A DNA stretch of 64,000 nucleotides. Source: Spinellus fusiger (lineage: Eukaryota > Mucoromycota > Mucoromycetes > Mucorales > Phycomycetaceae). Below the pieces are notes generated by a model. It was not told where the DNA came from, searched no databases, and was given only the letters and a program-made list of their open reading frames with translations. This document shows positions 38,851-49,648 of the stretch, one piece after another. The stretch lies in contig JALLLS010000095.1 in assembly GCA_025094145.1 (NCBI GenBank), positions 1-64,000 of the forward strand, in the 5' to 3' direction. A program made the position numbers and the translations under genes. Within the stretch, counting starts at the first letter, position 1. The number at the start of each line of letters is the position of its first letter.

Positions 38851-39429
38851 AAACTTTTATAGATATATATTACTATAAACAATATACTAAACTAACTTTG
38901 TGTTGAATTTGAATTCATTATTATGTGTCTTGAAGTTGTAACATTTATATCCGTAAAGCATATTCTTTATCAGGATTTCAAAAGAAAGAAAGAAAGAAAA
39001 CCGTATACTTTCTAGTTTTGTGTGACTGTAAATCCAGTTATATGAACAAAGCCCAAGATTTATTGAACTAATCAATATAAACTCCAATGAAATGACACAT
39101 GATGTCTATCTGTTCTGTCGTCTTTGGCTTTAACCAAAGGGAATCAGGACAGTTCAAATAGTAAACAAAGTTCTGTCTTTATTTACTATTTTGAACCTCT
39201 TTTATAATTCTCTAACTACTATCTACTAATAAAAAGCTATGGAAAACCCCCTCTTGATAGAGTATTATCCCTTAGATATACGCCTTGCTAACTAACTCTT
39301 CTTCTACCATGGGGTCCTCTTTTAGGTGATCTATGTTTCTATTGACGGGGATGATGGGGATCTCTATTTATGGAAAGTGATTACCCGACAATAGTCAGGT
39401 TTCCACAGTCGAGCATGCTTCTTATAATA
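38851..39429. other. Intergenic
   Basis: AT-rich. One small hairpin-like piece, TTTGGCTTTAACCAAAGGGAA near 39123-39143. Nothing else recognised. Confidence 0.35.
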
Positions 39430-40190
39430 TAATATTGGCTTCCAATGAGTCATGTCAGCCGCAACATTTGGCATCGAGCACTACAATTCAAGCTTCCCCA
39501 TGCATCTTTGCTTCAACCTATTTCACCAGCATTTCTCCCGTCCCCACAGTGTCGAGTCTGCTCTCAATTCACTGACACTATTGAACATTTTCTAGTAGAG
39601 TGTCCAGCCAAGTGGCCTGTGTGGTGTGCTCTTTATACACATTTTTTCCCTTTCTGTTCGCCCAGACAATCCGATGTTCTATCCCACATTTTTCTCTCTT
39701 AAGCTTCCTCCCGACCCACTGGACATTAGAAGCTCTCAAATTATTGGCAGTGTACTTGGTGAACTGTGGCGTGCCCATTGGCAATTGATTTTTGACGATA
39801 CTCCTTTCTCTCCCTCGACTAATTTCTTCTTCTTTTGCAGCTGTTTCTCTCTTCCTTAGTGAAAGAGACGCTGTTGGCTAAGTGCATATATAACTTAATT
39901 TCTAGTTCTACATTGATATTCTCCTTTTACCAGTTTCTCCACGGCATCACCGCTCAGTGTGGCGTGTGTCCGTTGCTAAAGATTTAAATAAAATTAAATC
40001 CTTACAAAAAATATATAATATTGGTTTCACACATAAGCTACAAGGCTAGTATAAATATATCTTGGAACTGTCAAAAAAGGAATTTATCTCGCATATTTCC
40101 ACGCGCCATTTCTAGGCTTGGCTCTTATAATGTCCAACAGATTAGCTTGTGGTTAAACTCCACAGTTTATTGACCTCACTTGTTTTATTT
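39430..40190 (+). mobile_element. LINE (non-LTR retrotransposon) 3' tail, degenerate
   Basis: The frame from 39445 carries a reverse-transcriptase-associated zinc knuckle: CRVCSQFTDTIEHFLVECP followed by AKWPVW, typical of the C-terminus of LINE ORF2 proteins (zf-RVT). It then shifts frame; pieces such as LGELWRAHWQLIFDD (about 39755) continue the same tail. No reverse-transcriptase core lies upstream in the window, so it is a 5'-truncated copy, as expected for LINEs. Confidence 0.7.
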
Positions 40191-40943
40191 ATATTTATTT
40201 TATACCATTTCTTTAAAAGATAGTTATAATGAAAAATGATGATGTATAGTAGTATTAGTGAATAATGATGGTTTATCTCCTGGTATACTATTTACAACAG
40301 CTCTCTGTTTTGTTGATCATATATCTTCATAAAAACCTAAATTCTAGCTACAAAGACAGTCAAAGTGTTTCAAGTAGGTATCTTTATGAGATGTTATTAA
40401 ATTATAATGGCGGTTTATCTTCTTTTCACATCAACCACAGCTGCATTAATGTCTAATGATTGAATCAACCTATTGTATCACGATTGATGTCGATAAAAGG
40501 CAAATAAAAAATCCTGGGCTGGAATAATCTGATAGCCATATTTCTTGAACTCAAATTAGTAACTGAAAGCCACATATTTGAATTTGCTTTTATGCTTAGT
40601 TGCAGGTTAAAAAATAGCAATGTTTGTCATTGTTGTAGTAGTAATATACAGATGATGTTTTTAACTCTCACTAGGAAATGACATATTAGTGTCCTAAAGT
40701 ATATTAGTTTAATAATAAAATATTACTCTTTCACTTGCTGAATATTATAAATTACGTCTCGCAATACATCCAAATATTGATGCAACCACATGAGTCTTTA
40801 GGATCTGTGCTTTCAATTTAGGCAGATATTAATACATTTACCAAAAATAAAATAAAAGACTCATTTATGAGTTTAGATACTAGCGACCTGTATTATCTTT
40901 CTTAAACACATGATCACATTGATTCACAATAGATATGCAGATG
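40191..40943. other. Intergenic
   Basis: AT-rich, no gene. Could include the LINE 3' UTR and unrelated spacer. Confidence 0.3.
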
Positions 40944-41196
40944 TACACCTTTTCCGGAAAGTATTCGCACAACCTCAGAAAAAAATCGCACACTTTTTTT
41001 TTCTTTTTTTTTCTCTCATTTTCCGCACAACTCCAGAAGTATTTTTTTGCACATTTTTCGAAATATTATTTGTTCAATAATAAGCTTACATATTTACTAT
41101 GAAGATGGACAGGGAAATGTTATCAAAGAATTGGGCAATGAACCCATCTTGATGGATGTAGATAAAGAATGTTTCCCTCTTCAAAATAGGGTAAGC
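40944..41196 (+). mobile_element. Left part of the TIR element seen whole at 50217-50474
   Basis: Starts TACACCTTTTCCGGAAA, matching the terminal repeat at 50217. After a T-rich stretch it encodes YEDGQGNVIKELGNEPI and DVDKECFPLQN, aligning with the peptide in the other copy (YENRDGKVFDEHGKETC; EIDNEQYPLELL). It is cut off on the right where the Tc1 element at 41199 begins. Confidence 0.65.
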
Positions 41197-41198
41197 TA

Positions 41199-42557
41199 CA
41201 GTAAAGTGACCCGATAAATGCAATCGACCATTTTATATACATATTTCCTTTTTTTTATAGATTCATACTTTATCTTAATAGTGTTATAGCCTCATGAATT
41301 CATTAGCTAAAGACATAAAACTTTCAATAGATACATAAAAGAGTGTTTAAAATACAAGAAGAAAGTTTTATTATAAGGTTGCTTAGTAACTACTGTGATC
41401 ATCCTTGACATCTCTGCCCCATGCTGTCAATGAGGGTGTCTATTGCCTTTGATAATTTGCCCCATTACAGCATCAGGGCCGCCTCCAACTTCTGTTTGGT
41501 TGTATACACCCTCCTGTACTTCCAGATAACCTTCTTGAGGTGGGCCTATAGATGCTTAATTGGATTGAGATCAGTATTCTAAGGGCCAGTAAGGAAGAGT
41601 TTTCACACTCTTTGCTGCCTTCCATTCACAAGTTTCCTTGCTCTTATGGGGTCTATCATTGTCCTCCTGTAGGCGGAAACCGACTCCATGGTTTAGGAGA
41701 GAGAGACACTCGAGTTCATGGCAGTAGGCCTCTCCAAGTACCTCAATGCACTTGGTGGAGTTTATCCTACCCCTTACTACGATTCATCTCCCAACACCTT
41801 CCCCACTGAAACAGCCCCATACCATCACTCCACCACCTCCAAACTTCTTTATTTCCAGGACATTTTTAGGCTCAAAGGCCGTACCAAGATCCCTGATGAC
41901 TTTTGCGCCCCTGTCATAGCTCATCAGTTCCACTCTGAACTCATCGGACCAGATGACCCCTTGCCACTGCTCATGGGTCGAACCAACGTGCTCATGGGCC
42001 CACTGGAGCCTTGCCTCCCTATGATTTTAGGTGATAAAAGGCTTCACCACTGGACTGAAATAGTGGAAGCCCATTTCATCAAGGTACCTCTTCAGAGTCT
42101 CGTCTGATACCTTAATGACCATGCTTGCCCTAATGGCTTCCTTGGTCTGTTGTGAATCACTGACCACTGTTCTTCTCAACCACCAGAGGGCCCTGTCGTC
42201 CAAATTTCTTCGTTGGTCACTCTTGAGAGAAAGTAATACCAAGCCCATCTTCTTAAAGTGTCTCACAATATCTCCTAGGGTGGTGGGAGGAACATTAAAC
42301 ATACGAGATGTCTCGACCAGAGTGTTGTTCATGTTCAGCACCTCATTGGAGAATGGGCTGAACGAGTCTCGAGGCTCGTCTATTTCCCATACATCTCAGG
42401 GGTCTTAATGAAGATGTTCACAGTGTTGGATGAGTCAGACATTAGAGAAAAAGAAGTGTTATTAAGAAAGAAAGAAAGAAAGAATAATGTTTATTATTTT
42501 GGTATAAAAACAGCCCAGAGTCTGAAACCATCGATTACATTTGTCGGGTCACTTTAC
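41199..42557 (-). mobile_element. Tc1/mariner element with terminal inverted repeats (family A)
   Basis: The left end GTAAAGTGACCCGATAAATG (41201) and right end CATTTGTCGGGTCACTTTAC (to 42557) are inverted repeats with one difference over 20 bp. A TA lies at both edges (41197-41198 and 42558-42559). Its transposase reads on the minus strand. A solo left end of the same family lies at 48725, and a relic at 34050. Confidence 0.85.
41399..42341 (-). pseudogene. Tc1-type transposase pseudogene (family A)
   Basis: The N-terminal third is open from 42341 to 42027: NNTLVETSRMFNVPPTTLGD is a helix-turn-helix, followed by SDETLKRYLDEMGFHYF. Downstream the frame breaks repeatedly, though DDE-domain blocks can still be followed to about 41400 (tail 'WGKLSKAIDTLIDSMGQRC'). 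It cannot make an active enzyme as written. Confidence 0.75.
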
Positions 42558-42577
42558 TACTGCTTCAGATTGATGTA

Positions 42578-43904
42578 CAGTGGGCTAGCAAAAAAATTGG
42601 CATTTTTTAAGAGATCCGATATATTTCATATCTTACATAAGAGACACTTGTAGTAGTTTTCTTCCTTTCTTCTTAATAAAAGTATATCCATATTTAATTT
42701 ACAATGCAATAAACAGACGATCAAAAACTTACCATTGTTAATTTTCGACAAGCAAATATGAAAGTAAAAGAAATAGCTGAAAGAACTGGAGTAAGGCTGC
42801 GAACAATTTACAATGTTCTAAATCAACAAAAGACAAGAGGAACTACCAAACGCCAAGAAGGTTCAGGAAGACCCAAAATATTCAATGAAAGAGGAATACG
42901 ACACCTGAACGTTATTGGCAAGAACAGACGATTGACTTTAAGTGAGATAGTTTCAGCAATACCCGAAGAATGCAGCAAGCACACTGTTAGACGTGTACTG
43001 CATGAAGAGGGTATATTTAGCCGAGTGGCAAAGAAGAAACCTTTTTTGAATGAAACATAAAGAAAGAAGACTCAAGTTTGCCAAAGAACATCTCCACTGG
43101 ACCATTGACATGTGGAAAAAAGTTATATGGACTGACGAAAGTAGTTTCGAAATTGGCAAAAACAGTCGAGTAGTTCACGTTTAGCGTAAGGATGGAGAAG
43201 CCTATAAAAAATATTGTCTTGCTCCCACATTCAAGAGTGGAAGATCCTCAGTTATGGTCTGGGGAGCCATTCGTCACGGTGAGAAGTCGGAACTGGTGAT
43301 GCTTGAGAAGAATGAACGAAAGGCTGTTGATTTTGTCAAGAAAGTCTATGAAGAGGCATTGCTACGTTTCTGGGGTCTAGAGTGCCACCTAATATTGATG
43401 GAAGATGGAGCACCCACTCACAAAAGTATTGTAGCAAGTGATTGGAAAAGGGAGAGAGGAATTGATAGTTTGGAGTGGCCTGCTCAATCACCCGATCTGA
43501 ACCCCATTGAAAACCTTTGGATACAAATGAAAGACAAGGTCCAGGAGAGATGCAATGGTTCTGTTAAGATAGACAAGTTCAAAAATATTATACAAGAAGC
43601 CTGGGATTCCTTTGAGCCAAAAACATGGAATTCTTTGATTGAGACAATGCCAGCACGAATGCAAGAAGTCATCAAGAACAAGGGTGGGAGTACCCATTAT
43701 TAAAGCTACATTTTTAATAATTTTTTATAAGTAAATGTAAAAATAAATTACATATACGTATTCTATAGCCTTTCTTTAACATGATATGAGCTTTATTACA
43801 GTAGAAAATACGTTTTATTTCTCTTGATACAGGAAAAACACTGTATTGATGATATGAAATCAATCGGATTTTTTCAAATTGCCAATTTTTTTGCTACCCC
43901 ACTG
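42578..43904 (+). mobile_element. Tc1/mariner element (family C) with intact ends and TA duplication
   Basis: 1327 bp. The left end CAGTGGGCTAGCAAAAAAAT and the right end (reverse complement CAGTGGGGTAGCAAAAAAAT) match with one mismatch over about 25 bp. TA flanks both sides (42576-42577, 43905-43906). The paralogous stretch at 52291-52310 has the uninterrupted site GATATACAGAAATG, which proves the boundaries. Confidence 0.95.
42758..43703 (+). pseudogene. Tc1 transposase (DD34E), inactivated
   Basis: Paired-type helix-turn-helix N-terminus (VKEIAERTGVRLRTIYNVLN, then SGRPKIF), and a DDE domain with Asp in IWTDESSFE, Asp in LMEDGAPTH and Glu in DLNPIENLW. Exactly 34 residues separate the second Asp from the Glu, the Tc1 signature. 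Two lesions are visible: a frameshift after KKPFLNE at about 43055 (length change of two bases likely), and a TAG in VVHV-RKDGE at 43183. The rest is well preserved, so the insertion is fairly young. Confidence 0.9.
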
Positions 43905-44594
43905 TACAGAAATGATTCCAATCACTTGTATTTATTTGGAAAGCCCTTTCGTCGGTATAGAGTATAGGCTAAAATTGAACAAGGTTGTCTGGATTTTATA
44001 TGGAACAACCAAGACACACTAAGAAGAGATACACTAAGTGGTGTACATGACACTGTTACCTTGGATCTTATACACTAAAAACAAGAAGTTGGTAGTTATC
44101 AGTCTATGAAAGACAGCCACAAAATCAATGGTATAGGATGAAGCATCTACGATAAGTCGGGGTGTACTTGATACAATGAATAGATCTTTTAGAGATTGTA
44201 TAATAGTACAATAGCCTGTGTCAGCATGTGTGCCTTTTGGTGTTTATTTCCTTGAAGTTATTCTATCTGTAGTAATCATTAGAATAGAATAAAAGAATAA
44301 AAAATGACAAAGAAATTGAATAAAATAGCAGAGTTAGTCGTACGTTAACTCAACAAAATACCTTTGCACACAAAAAGCCATTGAAGACACTATCACATCA
44401 ACGAATGATAAATAATAGCTGACACTATTCAATGTTGCTAATAAAATAACTATCTATTTTCTCCTTATTGTATTTCCATCTATTCTTTCTGAACTAAAAA
44501 TGTTATGCAGCCAACAAGATACGAATAAAGTAAAGAAAATACAATATATTTATAGAATCAATCTAGGGTTCTTACATATATTTGATTTTTATAG

Positions 44595-45388
44595 GAGCCA
44601 ATAGCAGGTTATTCAGGTGCGAATCCTACCAGAGTAATGACAGTTAAGACTTCTTTACATGACACTGGTTGGAGATCGGATTATCCACCTGTTTTGCAAT
44701 ATTTGGTCCACAACATCAATACCATTGTTTTTCATACTTATGCGTTCTCCAAGTATATCTTGATCCATCTATTCAAAATTAAAAATGGATCTACTTTGAG
44801 TGATTGCATAACCAAGGATCTTTTCCATAAGATGTTTTTGTCGCTCATTAATAAGTAAATAAGAGATAGTAGTGCTTTTATTTAAACATGCCTCACACCC
44901 AGGGTGCGTCAAATAAGAGAGAGGATCAACCCTCTGAAGAACGACTACTACCAATATGCTTCATACACTCCAATCAAACTACCCGATGTTCAATATATAT
45001 CTATTTATGAAATCCCAAAGATACACAACCACCCTATCTTAAAAAAAACAAGAGCTACACAGGCAAAAGGTTTGATCTTTGGAGTCATGTCGTCAATTTA
45101 AAATCAAAGATGTTCAAACCAAAATTGTTAAAAGACAAGACAGTGAAGCTTCATAATCGTGATCTAGCTGCTACATTAAACTTTAGACATAGTCTGTTGC
45201 CTCCAAGGGAAAATGGCACCCGTCCAGAGCGCTTCTGTAAATATAACAAAAGAAAGCAGAATATAAACGATACACCTAAAACTAAGAGAAGGTCCAGGCC
45301 TTCTGGATCATCTCCAGTTATCGCTGGAGCCTCAGTTGACTCACTGATGGAAACCCGTGATACAAGTAAACTATCTAAAAATGAATAA
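44595..45388 (+). pseudogene. TnpB/Fanzor-like protein remnant, copy 1 (N-terminus plus C-terminus, middle deleted)
   Basis: After an acceptor (TTTTTATAG, 44586-44594) the frame gives the N-terminal part (YPPVLQYLVHNINTIVFHTY, 44690-44750). A second piece follows at 44904-44990 (IRERINPLKNDYYQYASYTP). The C-terminal piece (45110-45388) has KLHNRDLAATLNFRHSL, which fits the RuvC-III 'RDxxAAxNxR' block of TnpB-family nucleases, then RPERFCKYNKRK. The RuvC-I/II core and zinc ribbon are missing here, so it is not functional. The family call is inference and is supported mainly by the zinc-ribbon piece in copy 2. Confidence 0.5.
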
Positions 45389-45446
45389 AGTGTGTCTTGT
45401 TTGATTTTATCATACAAAAGACATTATGATATCTAGTACTACATAT

Positions 45447-46015
45447 ACTGTAAGAATGATAGGTTGAGCTGCAAATGTTTTCTTGGCTGTTTTTATTATT
45501 ATTAACATGATACAATTGTAAGGATATGAATAAAAATAAATAGTACATGGTAAAAATTCGACAATTCTACCTTTTTTTTTCATATCTATGACAGACTCTT
45601 ATATAAATAGATATGTGAATCTTTCTGAATGCATCATTGGTAGGATTGAATAATATAATAGTAGACTATTATAGATATCTCATGAACTTATAATCTATAG
45701 AATTAGAATGAATTGTATTTTTCTCTTTCAGTGTCAGAATTTTAGTGCAATTGATCTCTTCAAGTTACGCATTTTTAATAGGTAAATATGATTTATCATA
45801 CTACTCGTCTATTCGTAAACAAAATCATAAACAATCTTAATATGATAAACTGTAGTATAAATAAATGGTAATTCATCATTGAGGTTAGACTGTAGATGGA
45901 TGCAGTTTACTTATCAAATACCCCCTGAACCGAATAAAAGTGCCATTCTAATATAGTCTTTTATATATATTTATATACCTCACAGGCACTCTTATGTATG
46001 AATACATACATACAG

Positions 46016-46046
<31 letters not shown>

Positions 46047-46650
46047 CGTATATTCATAACTATAAATATCATCATTGGCTTTATGGATTTATTACTGAAG
46101 AGTATGGATAAATGGACCAAGACCAGAACAAGATACAAATGTAAATAAATAAAAGAATAGTAACAGGTAAATTTATTGCTTCATATTACCCCCCTTTCAT
46201 ATAAACAACTTAAATGCCCCGTTAGTGGTAGTTCGAGTTGTCTGGTGAGATTCATCCAGGGAGACACATTGGGTAATTATATGACCTATCAATGTAGTAA
46301 TATAAACATACTTTTCAGGTGTCATCTTTCTTTTGATAAAAGGAGTCTTCTTCGTCTTTCTTTTCTCTCTCTTTATATATAAGTAAATAGTATATGTAAA
46401 ATTACGCCCTTATTTCTCCTGAATTTCTTGTTCTTATGAGTTATGGTATTAATATTTCATGCCACACTCTCTTGACAAGTGAGAGTGTCATTATTAAGAC
46501 ACACACTATGGATAGACCCTTTTTCTTATTTTATCCTCTGTTCTCTCCTATTGAGTAGTGATATTTCTGCTATGACTTTATGATTTTCTTTTATTGTGAT
46601 TGTGATTGTATGAGTGCGTACATGTTTACAAGACATAATAAATAGTGTCT
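45447..46650. other. Intergenic
   Basis: AT-rich, with ACACAC-TATATA tracts near 46015-46045. No gene or element recognised. Confidence 0.4.
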
Positions 46651-47009
46651 TTATGCAGACTTGAATAAAAGAATAGCAATTGGGCCGTAGTAGAAGTAAA
46701 TAAAGTGCTTTGATTCTAATGACACGTATGAATATCGATGCATCCCATAACTGAGGCTTACCGTGAGTTACAAAGCTGCCAAAGTTACGACCAACAACAC
46801 AGTGCCATGTGGGGCCTATTGCTCTGATAAATATATCAATAGTATGGAATATACATACCATATTTCTTGTCAAATTCACGTTTGATGTGGGCAGCTATAT
46901 CTTTTTCAATGTTGTATTTCTCCATAGCTTGTGTACTGCAGTCAATAGCCTCTTGCTGCATCTCCTCACTCATGTCTGCACTCTTGATGACTGCCTTGCT
47001 GTCCGACAT
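46651..47009 (-). CDS. DYN2: Dynein light chain LC8
   Basis: Small dimeric hub protein of cytoplasmic dynein and nuclear-pore and other complexes. Exons 47009-46859, 46815-46762, 46715-46651 give exactly 89 residues, the canonical LC8 length. The sequence is nearly invariant: [58 protein letters not shown] and [20 protein letters not shown]. The introns are 43 and 46 bp, among the shortest in the window. It is divergent from the peroxiredoxin gene (332 bp between starts). Confidence 0.97.
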
Positions 47010-47341
47010 TCTTATTCAGATTTAGTACAATGGCTTGACTATACACTTTTCAGCAATAAACCAACCTTCTACGCAAAAGAGATGGAAAGAATAGCAGAAG
47101 AACAGGGAAAAGAAAAAGAGAGAGTGCGACATAAATATTAGGCGTGCTCACCTCATTTTAGTACCTGTGCCATGTTGTTCTCTTGATCAAATCAACTCCC
47201 GCTCAAATGCAACGTGACAGGCCTCCCCTTAATACTCGAGAGAATATTTTTATTTCTTCCCTCACACTTTCTTTCTTTCTTTCTCTCTCTCTCTCTCTTT
47301 TCTTTGCTTACTGAGTTTATTGTTCGAGTTCCTTTTTAAGA
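47010..47341. promoter_or_regulatory. Divergent upstream region of LC8 and peroxiredoxin
   Basis: 332 bp between start codons. A CTTT/CTCT pyrimidine tract at 47268-47300 sits just before the peroxiredoxin start, a usual fungal core-promoter feature. Confidence 0.45.
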
Positions 47342-48605
47342 ATGTCTTTTTTAAGCCCTCTTTCTCGCGTTCTTCCTCGTGCTGCTGCTCAATGGACAGT
47401 ACGCTCTAGTATGACTAGAACTGCATTTCCTGTGCGTGCTATACTAGGCCAGAAATGTTTTACCACCACTGCTACTCGCTCTATAATGGCTTCACGTGTT
47501 TCTAGCGCACCTACTGTTCAGAGTACGCCTATTCACAGACAATAACAGTACTAATAGTTTATCACAGAGCCCTCTCCTTTTTGGGCAGCAAGTGCTGTAG
47601 TAAATGGTGAATTCAAGTCCATTGCCTTGTCAGACTATATTGGTAGATTTGTAGTACTTGCAAGTATTTGTTTATCTTATATTTATATCTGTACTTATAT
47701 CTATATTTTATATTTATATCTACATTTATATCTACATTTATATCTACATTTATATCTGTATTTATATCTACATTTATATCTACATTTATATCTGTATTTA
47801 TATCTATATATTGAGTATAAGAAAGATGATGCTAATACCAATACCTATATGCAAAAAGGTCTTTTATCCTGCTGATTTTACCTTTGTCTGCCCAACTGAA
47901 TTGTTGGCCTTCAGTGATCGTATTGAGGAATTCCGTAAGCTGAATGCTGAAGTCGTTGCTATCAGTGTTGAGTAAGTGATTTACTATGGTGAACAATGAT
48001 AACTAATAGGATAAACAGCAATATTCACTCTCATTTGGGTAAATGGTGTATAGCAAGTAGTGTATAAAAAGTATAGTGTATTAAAGATGGCCGTTATTAT
48101 TTCAGCATGGATCAATCAACCTAGAAAAGAAGGTGGTCTTGGTGCTATCAATATTCCCTTGGGTAATACTCTATACCAGTTGAATGATAAAACTTATCCT
48201 CTTGTGAATAGTGTCTGACATCACAAAGGAAATCTCAGATGCATACAATGGTAATAAGAGCACCATGTTAGTTTTATTACTGAAACATAGGCAATAGTGC
48301 TGATTCCTGGCGAGGGTATTGCTCTTCGTGGATTGTTCATTGTTGATCCTGTTGGCGTGCTCCGTATAGCTAACATCCATGATCTGCCAATTGGTAGATC
48401 TGTAGATGAGACATTGAGAGTAATTGAAGCTATTACATTCACAGATAAGCACGGTGAGGTAATCAATGTTTATTTTTAACGACCATAGCACGATATAAAC
48501 ACTATCATTGAATAGGTATGCCCTGCTAACTGGCAAAAGGGTGAAAAGACCATTAAGCCTAATGCCAAGGAATCCAAAGAGTATTTTGAGGCTGTTAACA
48601 AGTAA
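47342..48605 (+). CDS. Typical 2-Cys peroxiredoxin, probably mitochondrial
   Basis: Reduces hydrogen peroxide with electrons from thioredoxin. Exons 47342-47522, 47568-47659, 47859-47971, 48019-48038, 48106-48162, 48212-48250, 48298-48458, 48516-48605 give 250 residues. The peroxidatic Cys is C102 (FTFVCPTEL), the resolving Cys C223 (EVCPANW), and GGLG plus a C-terminal YF are present, the features of the sensitive, hyperoxidisable type. The first ~55 residues are basic and Ser/Arg/Ala-rich without acids ([17 protein letters not shown]), like a mitochondrial targeting sequence. Exon 4 is only 20 nt. The second intron begins with GC (GCAAGT at 47660) and holds a 12-bp minisatellite. Confidence 0.94.
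47679..47812 (+). repeat. 12-bp minisatellite inside a peroxiredoxin intron
   Basis: Around ten tandem copies of TTTATATCTACA with TCTGTA variants, all within the GC-AG intron 47660-47858, which it makes unusually long for this genome (199 bp). Confidence 0.9.
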
Positions 48606-48724
48606 ACAGTCCATCTGCAGCCTTTTAATTCGATGAGTTTTCAAAGAAATAGTGTTTTAAAATGTAGGATGTTGTATCGATATCATAATTTCTGTAATTA
48701 CTCAAAGTTGATAATGATAAAATT
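48606..48724. other. Short spacer after peroxiredoxin
   Basis: 3' flank of the peroxiredoxin gene; nothing else. Confidence 0.3.
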
Positions 48725-48965
48725 AAAGTGACCAAAAGAATGTAATCGACGTTTTTAAATGCAGAGTTCCTTTTTTAGTATTGTACTTTATCTTGATAGT
48801 GTTATGACTTTATGGATTCATTAGATAGATATGTGAACGTTTCAATACATAAATAAAAGAATGTTTATAATACATGAAAGAAGCTTTATTGTAAGGTTAC
48901 TTAGTAGACACTGTGGCTATTCTTGATATCATTGACTGTCTGGCATAGTCCCCAGTATAACAGTT
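48725..48965 (-). mobile_element. Solo left end of the family A Tc1 element
   Basis: TTAAAGTGACCAAAAGAATG and the next ~230 bp align with 41201 onward (for example TTTATCTTGATAGTGTTATG versus TTTATCTTAATAGTGTTATA, and AAGCTTTATTGTAAGGTTAC). It stops about 150 bp before any transposase block would be complete. Confidence 0.75.
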
Positions 48966-49575
48966 ATCACCTTATACTTGTAGAATAGGTGGAGAGATGT
49001 CACCTATTCGCATGGATGGCTGTGGCGAAGGAGGGAAATAGTGAAGTTGCTAAAAAGACTAGAAGTAAAGAAAGGCTTCAGATAGAAACAATATAAAATA
49101 GAAAAGTCTACATTTCAAATAAAAAAGAAGTTATCTCAAGTCTTGGATTCCTACAGAAGGGTGGTTTATACCCAAAGATCAAGTAGAGTTGTTGGTTCTT
49201 GTTCTGTTCCTGTTTGTTCTCTTTGTTTGTCCCTTTCGTTGGTTCTCCGTTAGGAAGGTTACCTGGATCTGTTCGTTCGTGTTACCCTAGGCCCGCTACC
49301 AGAGGACCTCCATCAGACTGTCCTGTCTATACTTTCTCTCAGTCTTAGAGAATCGAGTTCCCCCCTTTATATACAAATAAAAGAGCAGCCAGCCTTCCCC
49401 TGAGGTCCTGCGTGTCTCAAGAGATTACCCTTTGCCCAAACGTATTTATTCTTTATCTTAATACATTATTTTAAACTCCATTTCATGAGTCTAAAATGAA
49501 AATCAACACACAAAAGTTAGATTTACATCGAAAATATACTGATTGAAGTAACCGTTCCATTGTAATGGAACTTAA
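48966..49575. other. Intergenic
   Basis: No gene. The part at 49140-49440 is less AT-rich than its surroundings (GTTACCCTAGGCCCGCTACC near 49282) and may be another element. A perfect palindrome GTTCCATTGTAATGGAAC (about 49554-49571) lies 3' of the tRNA-Trp on the minus strand. Confidence 0.35.
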
Positions 49576-49648
49576 TGAGGAGTGAGCGACTCGAACGCCC
49601 AACCTTCAGATCTGGAGTCTGACGCACTACCACTTGTGCTAACCCCCA
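49576..49648 (-). tRNA. tRNA-Trp (CCA), no intron
   Basis: Minus-strand cloverleaf: D-stem GCAC/GTGC with GTGG in the loop, anticodon stem TCAGA/TCTGA around CTCCAGA (anticodon CCA), T-arm GGGCG-TTCGAGT-CGCTC and discriminator A. The acceptor TGGGGGT/ACTCCTC pairs at six positions (two G-T) but has a T-C mismatch at 1:72. The body strongly resembles eukaryotic tRNA-Trp (GACTCCAGATC). The end mismatch leaves open that it is a decaying copy. Confidence 0.8.

Larger units (their letters stand above)
42560..45446 (+). mobile_element. TnpB/Fanzor-like element, copy 1, interrupted by a Tc1 insertion
   Basis: The outer part matches 52282-53655 along both ends: CTGCTTCAGAT on the left, the long block 43907-44640 (for example TTTATTTGGAAAGCCC), and a right end finishing TTTAGTACTACATAT-like at 45446. 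Without the Tc1 insertion it is about 1.56 kb. This copy keeps the N-terminal coding part and the last exon but lacks the middle, whereas copy 2 lacks the N-terminus. No obvious terminal inverted repeats were seen. Confidence 0.6.

Noticed and set aside
47627..47875. Tyr/Ile/Leu-repeat frames within the peroxiredoxin gene
   Set aside because: They read through the minisatellite of an intron; the family sequence resumes only after the acceptor at 47858.
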